Shown piece after piece: positions 12,190 through 24,828 of a stretch of 64,000 nucleotides of DNA (the stretch's first letter is position 1; each line of letters opens with the position of its first letter). The translations under genes and the position numbers were made by a program. The notes under the pieces are model-generated. The model searched no databases and had not been told where the DNA came from. It saw nothing but the letters and a program-made list of their open reading frames with translations. The DNA comes from Isoetes taiwanensis (lineage: Eukaryota > Streptophyta > Lycopodiopsida > Isoetales > Isoetaceae), in the NCBI GenBank assembly GCA_021234155.1, contig JAJEKV010000212.1, positions 374,001 to 438,000 of the forward strand, in the 5' to 3' direction.

Positions 12190-12500
12190 TACTTCGTATT
12201 GCGGCCCAATACAAAAAGTACATCGTAACCCCATAACTATACATTTAAAAAACCCTGCCCTAAAGGTTTGCTAAGAAGAAACCTTGAAAACAAGACCTAT
12301 AAATATGTATGCAAATCGATATGTCAAAACTAGACAAAGATGGGTTGATTGGTCTAGAACGTCCATGATATAAGATGTTAATATTGCCACTAATAGAGCA
12401 TGTGCGGCTGGTCAGGTGTAATTAGACTGAGATTTTTTCTGTAATAATTGCAAAGGCTGGACACATTTGAAGAGTATGACGTCAATCTTCCATTGGGTCT
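12190..12500 (-). mobile_element. LINE fragment, diverged (copy E)
   Basis: The minus strand carries the family hairpin region (CCCTAAAGG near 12261) and the Cys-rich coding tail region (complement of about 12440-12500, matching the same stretch in copies A and C). It is the most diverged of the copies. It stops exactly where the inverted arm of the neighbouring unit begins at 12501. Confidence 0.55.
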
Positions 12501-12528
12501 AAGCGTGGAGTTGGGGGGCAATTTCGCG
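12501..12528 (+). repeat. Inverted outer arm, left
   Basis: Pairs with 18476-18504 with about three mismatches or indels. It abuts the diverged LINE copy E. Confidence 0.7.
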
Positions 12529-12562
12529 TTAGATAAGCACCCATGAAGCACTAATATGCCAA

Positions 12563-12589
<27 letters not shown>
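12563..12589. repeat. Poly(T) tract (27)
   Basis: An uninterrupted T run just upstream of the first exon of the plus-strand gene. It could be the tail of a minus-strand retroposon or part of the promoter. Confidence 0.95.
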
Positions 12590-12593
<4 letters not shown>

Positions 12594-12633
12594 GAAGGAC
12601 GATGACGAGCCATCATCATTCTTCGTGTCGGGC

Positions 12634-15199
12634 ATGTCAGACCCGCTGAGCTCATCCCATCCTCCCTTCATGATTTCCAATCTTTTTCAAAAGCAGGGAT
12701 GGACATACATTCATAACCATTCCGGAGAAAGCTGCGGAATACTTCCTTCAGCAGAAAGTTACGATTTAAAGGTAAGCGCCAGTGTTCTTTATGCCTTTTT
12801 TTTTTCCCCTCATTGCATGCTTGTGTTTAATCGCTCTGTAGGAAATGCGGATAGCATCTTCAATAGAGGAGTTTGCTGTGTATAGAGGTCTGTGTAATGA
12901 AGGCATAGATCCATCAGCATTGACTTGGGATGATTGTAATCAGAATGATTTTCTATCTGTATGGAATTGCAACCTAAAAAATAATAAGATCAAGCTGCGC
13001 CAAATTCGGCCTGAGTTTGAAAAGAAACTGCATGATTTGGTTCAAAGGGTTTATCAGCATGGTTTGAAAAATAAGGAAGCAAGAACTCAATTTGCTAGGG
13101 CATTTGCGTGGCAGCATACAAAGAAGGCAATTGCAAATCCTGTAAATTTCAGAGTTAATTGGGCAAGATTTGCATGGAAGTCGATGCAAATTTCAATGAG
13201 GAATAACCAGACAAGGACTGTGAGAGAACAAATGGCTTATTCCAACATTGCCAATTCCATATCCCATTTGGAAGCAGATTTGAACTTGTTTAGTGAGGAA
13301 GTTCTGACATTAGAAAATCAATTGAAGGAAAAGCAGATGCAGCTGGTCGAAACAAAAGGTCTTCTTCGTGGATATGATGCATCAGTTGCATCTATTTGCA
13401 AAGACATCAAGAAAGTCAAGGAAAAATTGCAAGCGTTGGAAGAAATCTGTCCCGAAGAGGATGTAGCTCTATCTAAGTTTAGAGATGAAGAAAACTTGCT
13501 GGGACTTACTCTGCTTTCCCTCCTAAAGAACAAGGAATCTGCGAATAATACGCAGGAAATAGAAGATGCCATTAGTCACCTGAACACGTTGATCACAATT
13601 AAAGTTGAAGCACAAGCAGACCTGCAAACTAGAATTTCAAACTTGCAGCATTTGAGAGCAAACTTTGTAACTAGTACGTTCATAATACCTATAGCTGGGA
13701 ATTGGCCATTTGCAGATGGAGTCTCGGGTTGTTTGGTTTGTGGCATGGCCTTTGTGCAGATTATTCCTTGTATGTCCAATTATCTTATGGTCACAAATTT
13801 CATCTCTTCTGCTTCCACAAGTGTATAGAGAACTTTCAATGTTACGTGTGCAAAATAGATGTACCTAAAGATCTTTATACAGAATCTGGTTGTACCCGAC
13901 ATTGTTAATAATGAAGATGAAGATACTAACAATGCCAGTAAAGTAGCTTCTGCAGAGTTTGATGATGAAGATGTTGAATAAACTAGTCCACAGAAATTAG
14001 AAGTGAGAAGACGTCTTCAAACGCGTGCTGTTGCCAAAAGACAGTTAGGTAAAATTATCTCCCACATACCATTGATAGCACCTGCCGAAATAATTCCTTT
14101 ACTTTAACTAGTATCAGAAAATAAGAGGAAGAAGTAGCAAGATAGTGGTGCTGCATGCTCAAATACGAAGGCTCCAGTTCATATTTCCGCTTTGGGTTAG
14201 TATCTAACTTATATCTTGCAATCAATGTTAAAATCTGACTTGCTTTACGTTTGGCAAAGATGGTTTGCTGGAGAAGACTGAAAAGAAACATGTAAGTGCT
14301 GCTGAATGTTCGGATAGTGATGGTCGAGCTGGTAATAATAATGCAAGTAAGTTGCTGACACGTTTGTATTTTTTAAGTTCTTGATTTCTATTTGAATTCC
14401 TCTCTTGCAGCGGATGAAGATGCACATGAAGATCCACTACCAGATGGTCAGAGTTGTCCCAAAAGTCTGCAACAAGAGAAAGCCAAAGAACCTAAGTTTG
14501 TTAAGTTGGGAAGGAAGACGACTCCCAAACGTTTTCTATTTTCTGCTACAGCAAAACCTTGTAAGCCAAAACATATAAAAGGCAAGGGGAAAAAATGTTG
14601 GAAAGAATATCAAGAAACCTGAGGTAGAAGAAACCACAAATCCAGCACTTTCTGAAACCCTCAAAGAAGCCATTAAAGAAACTCAATCCGTCAAAGAAGC
14701 CGTTAAAGATACTCAATCATGAACGGACAGAACTTCAGGCATAGGTAATGTATTTCCTTTCTCAATATGTCTTCTAACTTAGCTAACATGTTAACTTTGC
14801 AAACCAGGTATGACTTCTAGCTTCAAGGCAGAATCTTGAGACTCCAGTCAGATTCACAACCTCTGGTTTCCCGAAAACTATAACTCTGAGATCCAAAGCA
14901 CCTTTGGCACTTTTCAAAACACATTTGGCACTTCTCAAATCCCACCTGTATTGAACTTGCCTGCTACACTGCCAAAAGTTATCGATCTTATCAAGGAATA
15001 ACATGATCCTGTTTCTCAAGTTAATGCAGATGTTCATGTCGATACAGAAGTTGGAACAACTCAAGCTACTGCAGATGTTCAAATTCCTGAAGTTGTACCT
15101 CAAGTTAATGCACAAGTCAGTTCCCATGGCTCGGATATAGATACAGGTGACAGTGATGACGACATGACCTTGGCTCAGTTCACTAGATCCATAGCTTGA
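12634..15199 (+). pseudogene. Six-exon coiled-coil protein gene, interrupted
   Basis: Function not recognised. Canonical junctions give phase-consistent exons: 12634-12771, 12842-13666, 13883-14048, 14260-14346, 14411-14744 and 14808-15199. Exons 1 and 2 encode 321 residues and are undamaged. They start MSDPLSSSHPP, contain LFQKQGWTYIHNHSGES and SIEEFAVYRGLC, then a basic middle part and a long predicted coiled coil (about residues 185-321). Exons 3-6 encode an acidic, Ser/Lys/Gln-rich tail with a KEAIKETQS-VKEAVKDTQS repeat and an Asp-rich end (DSDDDMTLAQF). Damage: in-frame TAA 13979, TGA 14720, TGA 14837, TAA 14999, and one extra A in the A-run near 14590. Every interrupting stop is of the kind made by C-to-T change in CAA or CGA. 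Exon 2 alone could still yield a protein. Convergent with the transposase-like gene downstream. Confidence 0.6.
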
Positions 15200-16458
15200 C
15201 TTGTATTACAGTCAGCAAAATATACTGTTACTAGCTTTAATTATGTCATGAATAGGCAGCAATTTTGTCTTCTAGATATGTGCAGCAATTTTTGTCTTTG
15301 TAGATGTCTGTAATGTCCTGCACCTATTTCTCTATGTTTTGACTAAGGAATATAACAGATTGATTTATATCCAAAAATCACAATTAACATACAATTGAAG
15401 TCTGAAACAATTTATTCATTAATTTGGTTTCAAATTTATCAAGCCTGTCCAAACTTTTGCCCGTTTTGACAAAACAAGGGCACTCAATTTCTTTCAATAT
15501 ACAGTAACGTCTTGATTGAACACCAATTACAACATTTTGAGGCAATATAAACACATTAATAAACCATGGTTTATCTGTCATATTAAAGAAATGCCAATTA
15601 AAGGATGTGCCAAATGCATGTTTACTCTGCTCCAAATTGCCATTGTCACGGCTACATTGAAGGTTAGCTTTTGGCTCATATTGGAGGAAGAATGCAGGCA
15701 GCCCTTTGCAACATGTGACAAGGTGATTAACGCATCTTTTGTGTCTGGACCTACATTATCTACCAAAGTCTTGGGAACACCGAGCAGCACATCTGCAAAT
15801 GGTTACAGGTTGAGCTGCTGCAAGATGCATTCGTCAACTTTTAAAATGTTGAAACATGAAATTAAACAAGCCTCTAGGCAGAGGAAGGCTCTTCATGGCT
15901 CATGCACCTATAAGCGGATGGTAATGACATAATAAGCCATACTTTAAAAGGTCTAGCAGTAGACATTTGTCTTATACTACCAACCATTCTCAGAATCTTC
16001 TTACTTGGAGATTGACAATGTTGGCCTGGACTTTAAACTGCATGCATGGTATAGGAGAAGATTATTGCATCTTAGCTCTGTAAACAAGCCTTTGAACAGT
16101 TTTTATCATGTGCATATCAAACCAGAATTCGTATTAAATGTGTTCTTACTTGCCTTCCATCACAAGAACCTGCCAAGTTTGGTATATCTACCATAAAAGA
16201 ATAGGCATGACAGTGAATCTATGGGCCACAGTATAAGCATGACCATCATGCTGTATTGGTACTAGCCTGCAAAAACCAACCACCAAGCCTGCAAATCTCA
16301 AGTATATTAAACATTCACAGAAATTATCCAATCCCTCCATTTTAGAGTTTTCAGAAATCTGTTAACTTTTTCTTTAAATCCAAGTGAGAAAGAAAATTCA
16401 AAAATGTTCTTTATTATTCAATGATATTGAATACAAAATTCTTCCTTCTGATACAACC
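15200..16458. other. Spacer between convergent genes; possible minus-strand exon
   Basis: The complement of about 15585-15800 reads LLGVPKTLVDNVGPDTKDAL and onward for roughly 70 residues without a stop, and follows an acceptor-like TTTGCAG. It could be an exon of an unrecognised minus-strand transcript. Nothing else coding is evident. Confidence 0.35.
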
Positions 16459-18088
16459 TTAAACCTTTGTCTTTTTCCTTGGTTTATCCTGCTTGCAAAC
16501 CTTCTTCTTTGCCTTGGTTCTTTTTCTGTTGCCTATCCCATTCTTTTGCTTCTTCCATTGGCCACATGTACCAGCCTTTTTATTTCTGGCCACTACCTTC
16601 TTCCTAACTGCCTTTAGGATGTCTTGTTTCCGTCGTGTCTTCTTCTTGGCTACGCAATGGGCACTTGCCAGTATTTCAGAATCAGGTGGTAGTAAAGAGT
16701 CAATGATATGCTCGTGTGCTTCCAAAGGTAAATGGTATACATTGTCTTCATTTACATCAGCAATCAAATCTACCTTTGCGCTTATGACGAGGTGTGAATA
16801 ACAATTAACATCAGACATATTACTTAACAACTCGTATCTATCTTCGGCCAGGAACTTGTAATATTTACCTGTTAGAATTACCTCTTGCCTGCTAAATCAG
16901 TTATGCCAATTTGCAGTCTCTTGCTTAGGACACGCCATAGACCTCCATATATCAGTAACATTGTTGAAGGTGTGTTCGCTTGCTGCACAAGTTGGGCCTG
17001 GACCACAAATAGAACACTTGCATGTACAACTTGGACCGTGAATGTTAGGATCACGTCTTACTTTATTAATTGCTTGCCTAACAAACTCCATTCTCATGTG
17101 GTAAATGCAGCAACATGTTTCCCTTTCCTTAAGCCTTTTGACAAACTTAGGCTTCAAAGCTTCGAACAACCTAAGCCCTATCTTCATGTCCGGATATTGA
17201 CGTTTGAATCTTCTATAGAACATGACCTGCAATTCAAAGAATAGAACGTAAGACACGAAATGTTATTTCTAGCAAAAGATAACAAGCAATTACACACCTG
17301 TGTCTCTTCTAGTAAGTGAATGGGATGCAGATTATATGGCTTTGCTATCTTTTGACCGTTACTATGTCTCCTCAATTTAATCACCTGCCTTTTATTTGGA
17401 GAGACTCTAGTTTCAGAAATCCAAAAGTTGTGTACCTTTTTACGGTCCGAATCAGAAAGCCTATCAGATCTGCTCTTCCTCTTGAACATTGACCAAGGTC
17501 CTCCAAATTCAGCGCATTTCCTTTTGTCCAACGCAGCACCGCTGATCGATTGCTACATGAATTGACAGCCATCATCAAAGTAGATGACCTCGCTTGATTA
17601 ACATCTATAGTCCTGCCATGTTTTTGGCTTTGAAGAGTCTCTTTCACGTTCTCAACAACATGCTTGTATACATTAAGTGCCTTATTCCCAATGATGTCAA
17701 ATTCAGGTAACTATTCAGCAGCCCTGGATATGACTTCCTTTCTATCATCAGAATCCAAATTCAAGCATATCTCATTGATGAAATCCACAATAACCTTTGG
17801 AAGCTTTTGTTTCTTCCTAGTGGTCAATCCTCCCGTGCTATTGTCTGATTGAAGGCCAGCTTTTTTAGAATCCTTTTTCTTCTTCCTCTGCAATTTCTTT
17901 TTGGCAGCTAATATTCTTTTACATGCAGTGTTAGGAGAGATACAATTGCAGACCTTGCTGGAACCACTGCTTGTTGCACAGGTCCCATGAATTTTATCAT
18001 TCAAAATTAGACATGATATTACCTGAGATGCCTTCAAATCAGTGGAAATTTGAGTCTGCATGTCATTGGGAATGATATAAATGCGCAT
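16459..18088 (-). pseudogene. Transposase-like basic/Cys-rich protein gene, decayed
   Basis: Reading the minus strand from 18088: a Lys-rich stretch (KKLQRKKKKDSKK) and LPKVIVDFINEIC, a TAG stop near 17711, then in the same frame VENVKETLQSQKH and SSTLMMAVNSCSNRSAVL. A frameshift near 17530 leads to KRKCAEFGGPW, KVHNFWISETRVSPNKRQV and HLLEETQ. A clean intron (17227-17297, GTGTGT...TTGCAG) joins this in frame to VMFYRRFKRQYPDMKIGLRL, F-ALKPKFVKRLKERETCCC-YH and a Cys-rich segment (CTCKCSICGPGPTC). The last part, 16459-16830, is extremely basic (KKKTRRKQD, NRKRTKAKKK), like a nuclear-localisation tail. The layout (basic domain, P-x2-IG-x3-F-x-L-x-P, then clustered Cys/His) is as I recall it in transposon-encoded proteins, but no DDE triad is certain. 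Homologous to the frame at 31914-32757. Confidence 0.5.
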
Positions 18089-18475
18089 CTAATTCTGAAT
18101 GGAATGTTGGATGTGAATTCCTAGAAAGAGAAGCAAGCTCATCGGATCTTGGCCTCCCAAACCAGAGATGTGAATTCAAATGCATAGAGGGAAACAAAAT
18201 CCATTGAATTCCAGGCCAAGAGCTCTGGAATTTTCCAAAACAAAGAAATTTTCCATCCAGATTTTTGAAAATGATTTCGAGCTGGTAGAATCCGCCAAAA
18301 AGTGGGAGAACCATCCCACAGATTCGGATCGATGACATGGCCAACGAACTTGCTAATTGGGAGATTTTGGTTTCGCGCTCTCTGAACAAAAAGACTCGTC
18401 ATAATTTTATTCTTGACGGGTTAAAATTTTCATTGAACTCAAGTAAAGCACCCATAAAGCACTATATGTCCAGGA

Positions 18476-18504
18476 CACGAAAATTGGCCCCCAACTCCAC
18501 GCTT
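18476..18504 (-). repeat. Inverted outer arm, right
   Basis: Partner of 12501-12528. Weaker similarity continues outward to about 18516. Confidence 0.7.
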
Positions 18505-19992
18505 CAACCCCATTGCCCTCATCTCATAGCAATTGATATAACCTATTTTCATGCGGCTCATAGACACACTGCATGTTCCAATTCTGAGATGATGTGGATG
18601 TCTGTTAATAGATGCAATTTTTCTACGTCTCTTCATGGGTAAACATGCTAACTTTTATGTTGTGAACCCGATCCAGTGTAGAATTAATCTACAATTTATA
18701 GTGTCATGTCTAAACATTTCCGAGGCACAAATTTACCAAAAAATACTGAGAAATTAGGCATTAAGTTATTGCTACAATTATGTGAGCCACTGAGCTCTAT
18801 ACTACTATTCATTCGGGTAGATGCCTGCTTCTTCTGCATGTTTTATCTAGAGAGCCATCCTTTACATTTCTCTTTCTAGCAGTGACTCATGGCCATTGCA
18901 TATGCAATATTTGAAAGATGAATGTCGGCCATGTTCTCAATCTTCTGACAATAAAGTATAAGGTATTTATTTTAGCACAAGAGTTAGCAAATTGGGGCAA
19001 AAAGAGGTTACTTGCTTAAACGTGTCATAATTTGTCGAGGTTAGCATGAAATCAGGCGGCTTTTGCGCATTAATAAGCTCTGGAAAGAGCATGATTAGAG
19101 CTTCAAAAGGCCCCAAAAGCCTCTCCAACTCTAGCAAAAAGATTTTTAGAGTCAGAAGCAGGTCGATGTGATCTGTTAAAATTGTTCGATTTATAAAGCG
19201 TATTCTGTGGAATGCGTTGATACGGTTAAAAATGCAGCAGAAACTCCACCTTGTACGCTCCCTTGTCTGCCATAGTCGACCTTTGATCATAATATTCATA
19301 GCTGATTCATAATATCAAGTCTGCTACTGTAACAAGTACATAGACACCCAAATACATAATATTGTTACAATCGCAACCTCATGCAATTTGTCTCGTCCTA
19401 GCCTATGAATTCATCTAAATTCAAAGTATGTTTCTTGTTGTGACCCAAAACAACATGGCAACCACAAATTCCAGAATAAATTAGACTGGGCAACCATTGC
19501 ACCATGGTGGTACTATACATTTCGATTGGATCTGATCCGATAGTACCCAAATGATGGGCACAGATTCTAACTAACGGTATATCGCATACACATTAATCCA
19601 GGTTAATGGGTCTTGGAGAGTGTCCAGGTGGTGTATAATCTAGAAAGCCAGATAAAAAACCCTCCATACTCTCTGGCAGAGCCAAAATCAACGTTTTTTC
19701 ACGATGGTTCTGAAGAAAAAAAGAAAAAGCCCGGTTAAGTAAGTTAATGCTGCATGCTTCGGATCTTCAAACAAATAACGAAATGATATGTATGTTTACC
19801 ATGTATGTGGCAGATTGCAGCATTAATTTACGAGCAGAAACTTGGCAGCTTGATATATGAAGAACGAGAAGAAGAAGAGCCGATACAAAAACCCATTGCA
19901 GTAATCTAGCCATTTGCGCCACAGAATCTGATACCAGTCTCCTCGTTTGCATATTTATTAACGTTTCAGACAGACTTGGCCGCCTTCCTAGA

Positions 19993-20054
19993 GTCAAGCA
20001 TGCATACAGCGTTTGACATTGAAGTCAAGCATGCATACAGCGTTTGATATTGAA
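19993..20054. repeat. Two-copy tandem duplication, period 31
   Basis: GTCAAGCATGCATACAGCGT starts at 19993 and 20024. The copies differ at one base (GACATT versus GATATT). Confidence 0.95.
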
Positions 20055-20520
20055 GGAACTAGTCCACTTTCTCAGCTGCGCAACTGTGTCACTGGATTTG
20101 TCCCGGCATGCTTCTGTGCTCCTTTTGACTTATCGTATGGCCACGATTTGGCCTGGTCAAACTGTTTTGTTTTTTCTCAGCAACTTGGCCAATTTTGGCA
20201 TCCTTATTGCCATCTTGGTCCTACCATGTGTTCAAGAATCTAATCAAGCTCCATACTGCCATTCCATAGTGACCCTCTAAACCAAACCAGTCACATCTAA
20301 CAAAAGTAAAAACACAGCCTTTTGACAATTTGTGACGAAGTCCTATGCTACTCTATGGTATTGTCAAACTAGTTATCCGCCTGCTAGTTCATACCCATTA
20401 TGATATGATACCCAAAATGCATGCTGTTGGAGTTCAGCTTGAGGTTTATATTGGATCTGGCAGGAATAGTAGCTCCAAAATAGCAAACTCTAATTTGGCT
20501 CAACATAAAGTCATATTTAT

Positions 20521-20570
20521 TTCTTCTTCTCATTAAAAGTACATTTTCTTCTTCTCATTAAAAGTACATT
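20521..20570. repeat. Two-copy tandem duplication, period 25
   Basis: TTCTTCTTCTCATTAAAAGT plus ACATT is repeated perfectly at 20521-20545 and 20546-20570. Confidence 0.95.
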
Positions 20571-21965
20571 CTTATATGTAGTACTGCTTAGATAAGTTTT
20601 TCAATGGATCCAAGACAACTGTCAACAGCGTTTCATGCAGCTGAATTTCTTTATTGTATTAACCTGTTAGATTATTGACCGTAAAAATTGCATATATATT
20701 AGTAGTTTTGTGAACAATGAGCTGACCATAATTATGCGGCAATTGGCGGGGCAGTGAGGATCACCTGTCTTATGAATTGGAACCACTCCGCTGGCGGTTT
20801 ATTGTGGGGGAGCCTTCTTGGAGTGCTCTATTGAAGAGGCTAGCCAAGATGGAAATAATTTATGACCCTGCCCACTTTAACAGCTCTATCTGCATGTGCC
20901 ATTTAAGTCTGCAGCCTGTCATTGGCAGAAATGTTGCAAGCCTTTAGCGACATTTGTCTTCGTTATAACTAATGATGAGCATGTCTATGCCCATACCTCA
21001 TTTCATACCCCGATGAGATCATAAAGCTGCAATAGGTATTGCACCCAGTGTTATGATAAGATGTCACTTAGGTTGCATAAGTTCGTGTGATAATCTTCTC
21101 CAAAATGTCCGGGGGTGCCGATCAAAGAGGTAGAACATTTTCCCCTAGTTGTGCCGCAACGTACAGTGTCGTCTTGCCTTTGAGAATATTGTTTGATCGC
21201 CCGCAACCTAGAAATGGGATCAACTACATATTTGAGCCAATGTTTAAGGTCTTTACATTCATCATAAAACCACTTATTTCGAGAAAAGATGGCTGAATGT
21301 GAAGGGCGCCCTGTGTATATTATCATCTTTAACCTGTCATTGCTTAAAAATTGCTGGCTACAATTCCTCATCCATTATAATATTGTTATATCTCTTCTTA
21401 ATTTGAGTTTTTTTTTCATATATCTTCTTGTCCTGGCCTTTAAGCTCTCGTGTCTTTCTCTTCTGTACCTGCAAGTTTATAAAGTCGTCCCGAGCACTGG
21501 AATCTAGCAAGTGTTTGACCTTGTCCTTTGAAGTCTCCTTATCAGATTGTGGGAGAATTAAAAATCTTGATCTAAATCCTTATATAAGTTCTCTTCCTCA
21601 CCAAAGTCAGATGTTTGGCATACCTCACTGGCTGGAGCATCTGAAATTTTGTACTTCGGGAATGTCATAAACCCGATCATGTGATTTTCAAGCTTCGCCT
21701 TCTAGTTATAAATGTTTGAATAATCACCAACCTGGCAAAGCCATCTCCTGGCTTCTTGATTATAACAAAATTCAGGCACTGCGTCTTCACCTATTGCAAT
21801 AGTATTCTTTGCCCATGGTTCGGGTTCAATGTCTCGTTGTGAAATCGGCCATGATCATTGTACAGTTAGTAGGGGAAGGACTTGCTTCAACATGTACAGT
21901 AATAAAGGCAGGTTCCATCTAGGTGTGTGTCCCATAAGTTTCGACTTCTCGTGGACATAAAAAAC

Positions 21966-22083
<118 letters not shown>

Positions 22084-24596
22084 AATACTTGGTTTTCAGC
22101 TGCTGCCCCTATTTTTCATTTTGGCTTTATACTATCTCTTTCTCTCTATTTTGTGGGGAACTTCACCTCAACCTCTAAATCAAAACTGTAAACCACATTT
22201 GGATGGATACATATTGGTAATGGAAAATCAGAGGTTGTGCCCTTCAAATGCCTGTTCTAGTCCTCGTTTATGCTTTTGACCAATCTGACCTTTCAGATTT
22301 TTCCATTCTAGTTCTCGTTCCATCTACAAAACAAGGTAAAAATTTCTTTAGAGAACACTTAAACACTATTTCTGAGGGGACCAAAGTTGTTTTTTACCTT
22401 AAACAACTTTCATTTATCCTTACATCACCCGTTAGAGCTATAGCGACAGCGCCACTGGAGCCAAGTGACAAAATGGCCCTTTCAGGGAGGCAGAGATTAA
22501 AAGGGCAAGGGTTTTCTGTGAGAGAATGCAAGTTGATCTTGGCGAAATGCCTCTTCCCTCATCCGAAATCCACGCTGCGGACATTGCAATCCCTCGTTGA
22601 TTGTTATATGCCAGGCCGAAATTGTTATCCCCTCCTTTACAATCCACTTTGCAGACGTGGTAGTTGTCAATTGGTTTACGTACAGAATATGCCCGATTTA
22701 ACTCAATCTTCAACCTTAATTCAAATCATTCCATTTGATCCGTACACGTGGACGATATGATCGACGACCGCCTATTGTGGATCTTAGAGATTGAAAAAAA
22801 CAGCCATAGAATTGTGGGAGAGGGTGGGATCATGCCCCAAGGCATCTAACGGATATAGTTACATTTCAGGATCTAACAAATGGAATCTGGGATGGCGTAG
22901 CCTCGTTGGCAGGACAACCAAGCATCCTCATCTGCCAGCATAGATGATCCCAAAGACCCGGGTAACCAAAGACGAATTCGTCCTCGATATCAGCCACTCA
23001 GGATGAGGGGTTGACCTCAATGACTGCCCTGGCGGTGATCCTGTAGAAGCGGATAACCGTGGATGAAATCATCTCCAATATCAGCCACTTAGGCATGATC
23101 TCGGAGAAGGGAATAACCTAGATGCCTTGATGGGGATCCGGAGACGGAAATAACCATGGATAAAATCGCCCCCCTATCGCTAGTGACGACCACATGCACC
23201 ATTTTAGGGGAGCTCACCCTATATTTCGGAGGCAGAGGCTCCCATTTTTGTGTGGAGGCTGATTTTCAGTATACCCTTTTTCTGGTGCCTTGACTACCAT
23301 TGTTAACAGGCCAATTACCTGCTGTTAAGAGACAGAAGCGAAGAGGAAGAAGAAGATTGAATAGCAGTTTCTCACTTGTTATCTCGGGGGCCCTCGTTAA
23401 GATTGGATGCACAGCTCTCTCGTATCAGAATCGTATACGGAGGCATATACGGAGGCTCCCAAGAAAGTGGCATGTGTCCAGGCCTACGGCCAAGATCTCC
23501 ATGGACGGCTAAGATGCAGTGGGGCATTGGACGGCCCAGATCGTCTGGAGGGTACATGGCGTTTGTGGGGCTTTGGTTCTGGTTTTGTACTCTACATCTG
23601 CCGGCAGCCACGTACTCTATAACTGGAAGAATCATTTTTCTTCCAGTTTTAGGTAATGCTGGAACAATCGGATGAAGTTTCGGATTCTGTGATTGTGAAG
23701 ATGCTACTGCCATTGTTTTAATGCTTCTTACAGTATGGAGGCCCTATGGGACCAACCTTACGAAGATGGGACTGCGTAATCTTTGATGAGATAGAGAAAG
23801 GTCTTCGATGCCAGAGAGAGATCTGCAGATTGCAATAAAGTTTGCCCAACATGCTAAGAAAATGGAAAGATGGCGTCAAAATAGACTAGAAAATGTGCTT
23901 TGCGTGGGGAAAATGGGCATCTGATAGTCCGCTTGACCCGGTTGGTTATGGTTGCCATATGGCTAACGATTTAAAAAGTGTCATAAGTTGTGTGTTGACA
24001 GATAGGTTCTTTTTGCAGTTTCAACTCAGTAAAATTTACCAGCAATTTTTCTGGTAACAGGTAACTTTCACATTTCAATAATGACATGACATGCTTAATG
24101 GGATCTGGCAAAGAAGGGGGATATTTATTGAAGAGGTGCTTCTAGAATTTAGTTATGCATTACATCCCTCCACAGGTGGCCCTCGTTCATGTGCCATCAG
24201 TATGGCACATGCTTGTTACATCCATACAATAGTTCAAGAATCACTCAGAATTATCGTGAATATGTATCAAATTATCCATGCTTCGACAAGTCAGGTTTGT
24301 CTCAAGTAGCAATATCAATTGATCCAGTACACAAGTTGAAGTATGTTGTCAATTGCACAGGAGGATATGCATGCCATACCTCTCCTGACACAAATTAAAG
24401 GACCAATTAGTACTCAACTTGAACAAAGCACCCTTTATCTCCAGCCTACACAAGGGAGCCTTTATTGCTCCTTGTTTGGTAGTAGTTAGTGATATAAGTG
24501 AGAAGATAATATAATATGTCTTGCCTTCTGTTTTCAAGAAGGATTGTCAGAATCTACAAATACAAAGAATAGGCTGGCAACAAAAAGTATGCAACC
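22084..24596. other. No gene; one unexplained open frame
   Basis: The plus-strand frame 22248-22760 (170 codons) has no recognisable domain, signal or coiled coil. Its high Ser/Leu content looks like chance. Between about 22960 and 23180, phrases such as ATATCAGCCACTCAGG and GGATAACCGTGGATGAAATC recur with a period near 90 bp, a worn tandem repeat. Confidence 0.4.
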
Positions 24597-24828
24597 AAGC
24601 TGTACTAGCTGGAGTTCCATATCCAAATATTCTACACACATGAAGTTAGAAATAAAAGCAGGGCAAATGGTGATCATCTGATCAAGCTGGAGATTCCAAA
24701 GCTGGGAAGGTCCAAGCTGTACGAGCTTGCGTTCCATATTCTACGCACATGAAGTTAGAAATAAAAGCAACATATGATCGGGAAAATGGTGATCATCTGA
24801 TCAAGCTGGACATTCCAAAGCTGGGAGG
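24597..24828. repeat. Tandem duplication of the kinase pseudogene 3' end
   Basis: CAAGCTGTAC starts at 24597 and again at 24713 (period about 116). Each copy carries AAGTTAGAAATAAAAGCA, then GATCATCTGATCAAGCTGGA and the complement of the last eleven or so codons (ending SSLIR). The inner copy holds the stop used by the pseudogene. The outer copy is a detached duplicate of the final codons and 3' untranslated region. Confidence 0.85.

Larger units (their letters stand above)
12501..18504. mobile_element. Putative two-gene DNA transposon, decayed
   Basis: Two multi-exon genes converge inside a ~6.0-kb unit. The outer arms 12501-12528 and 18476-18504 are inverted repeats of one another (AAGCGTGGAGTTGGGGG and CAATTTTCG shared). 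Just inside, the 26-bp blocks 12535-12560 and 18446-18471 (AAGCACCCAT-AAGCACTA) are instead in direct orientation, which is odd for a simple TIR. The minus-strand gene resembles a transposase-like family seen again at 32 kb. I found no target-site duplication. Reading it as one mobile unit is inference; two independent genes flanked by dispersed repeats is the alternative. Confidence 0.45.

Noticed and set aside
13667-13828. C-terminal 53 codons of the 12845-13828 frame
   Set aside because: Read-through into an intron: a GT donor follows 13666 and an in-phase acidic exon starts at 13883.
12845-13828. Calling this a SMC, kinesin or other named coiled-coil protein
   Set aside because: The coiled coil is generic and no ATPase, motor or other signature is present.
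22248-22760. 170-codon plus-strand frame
   Set aside because: No domain, no splice context and no codon coherence; probably chance.
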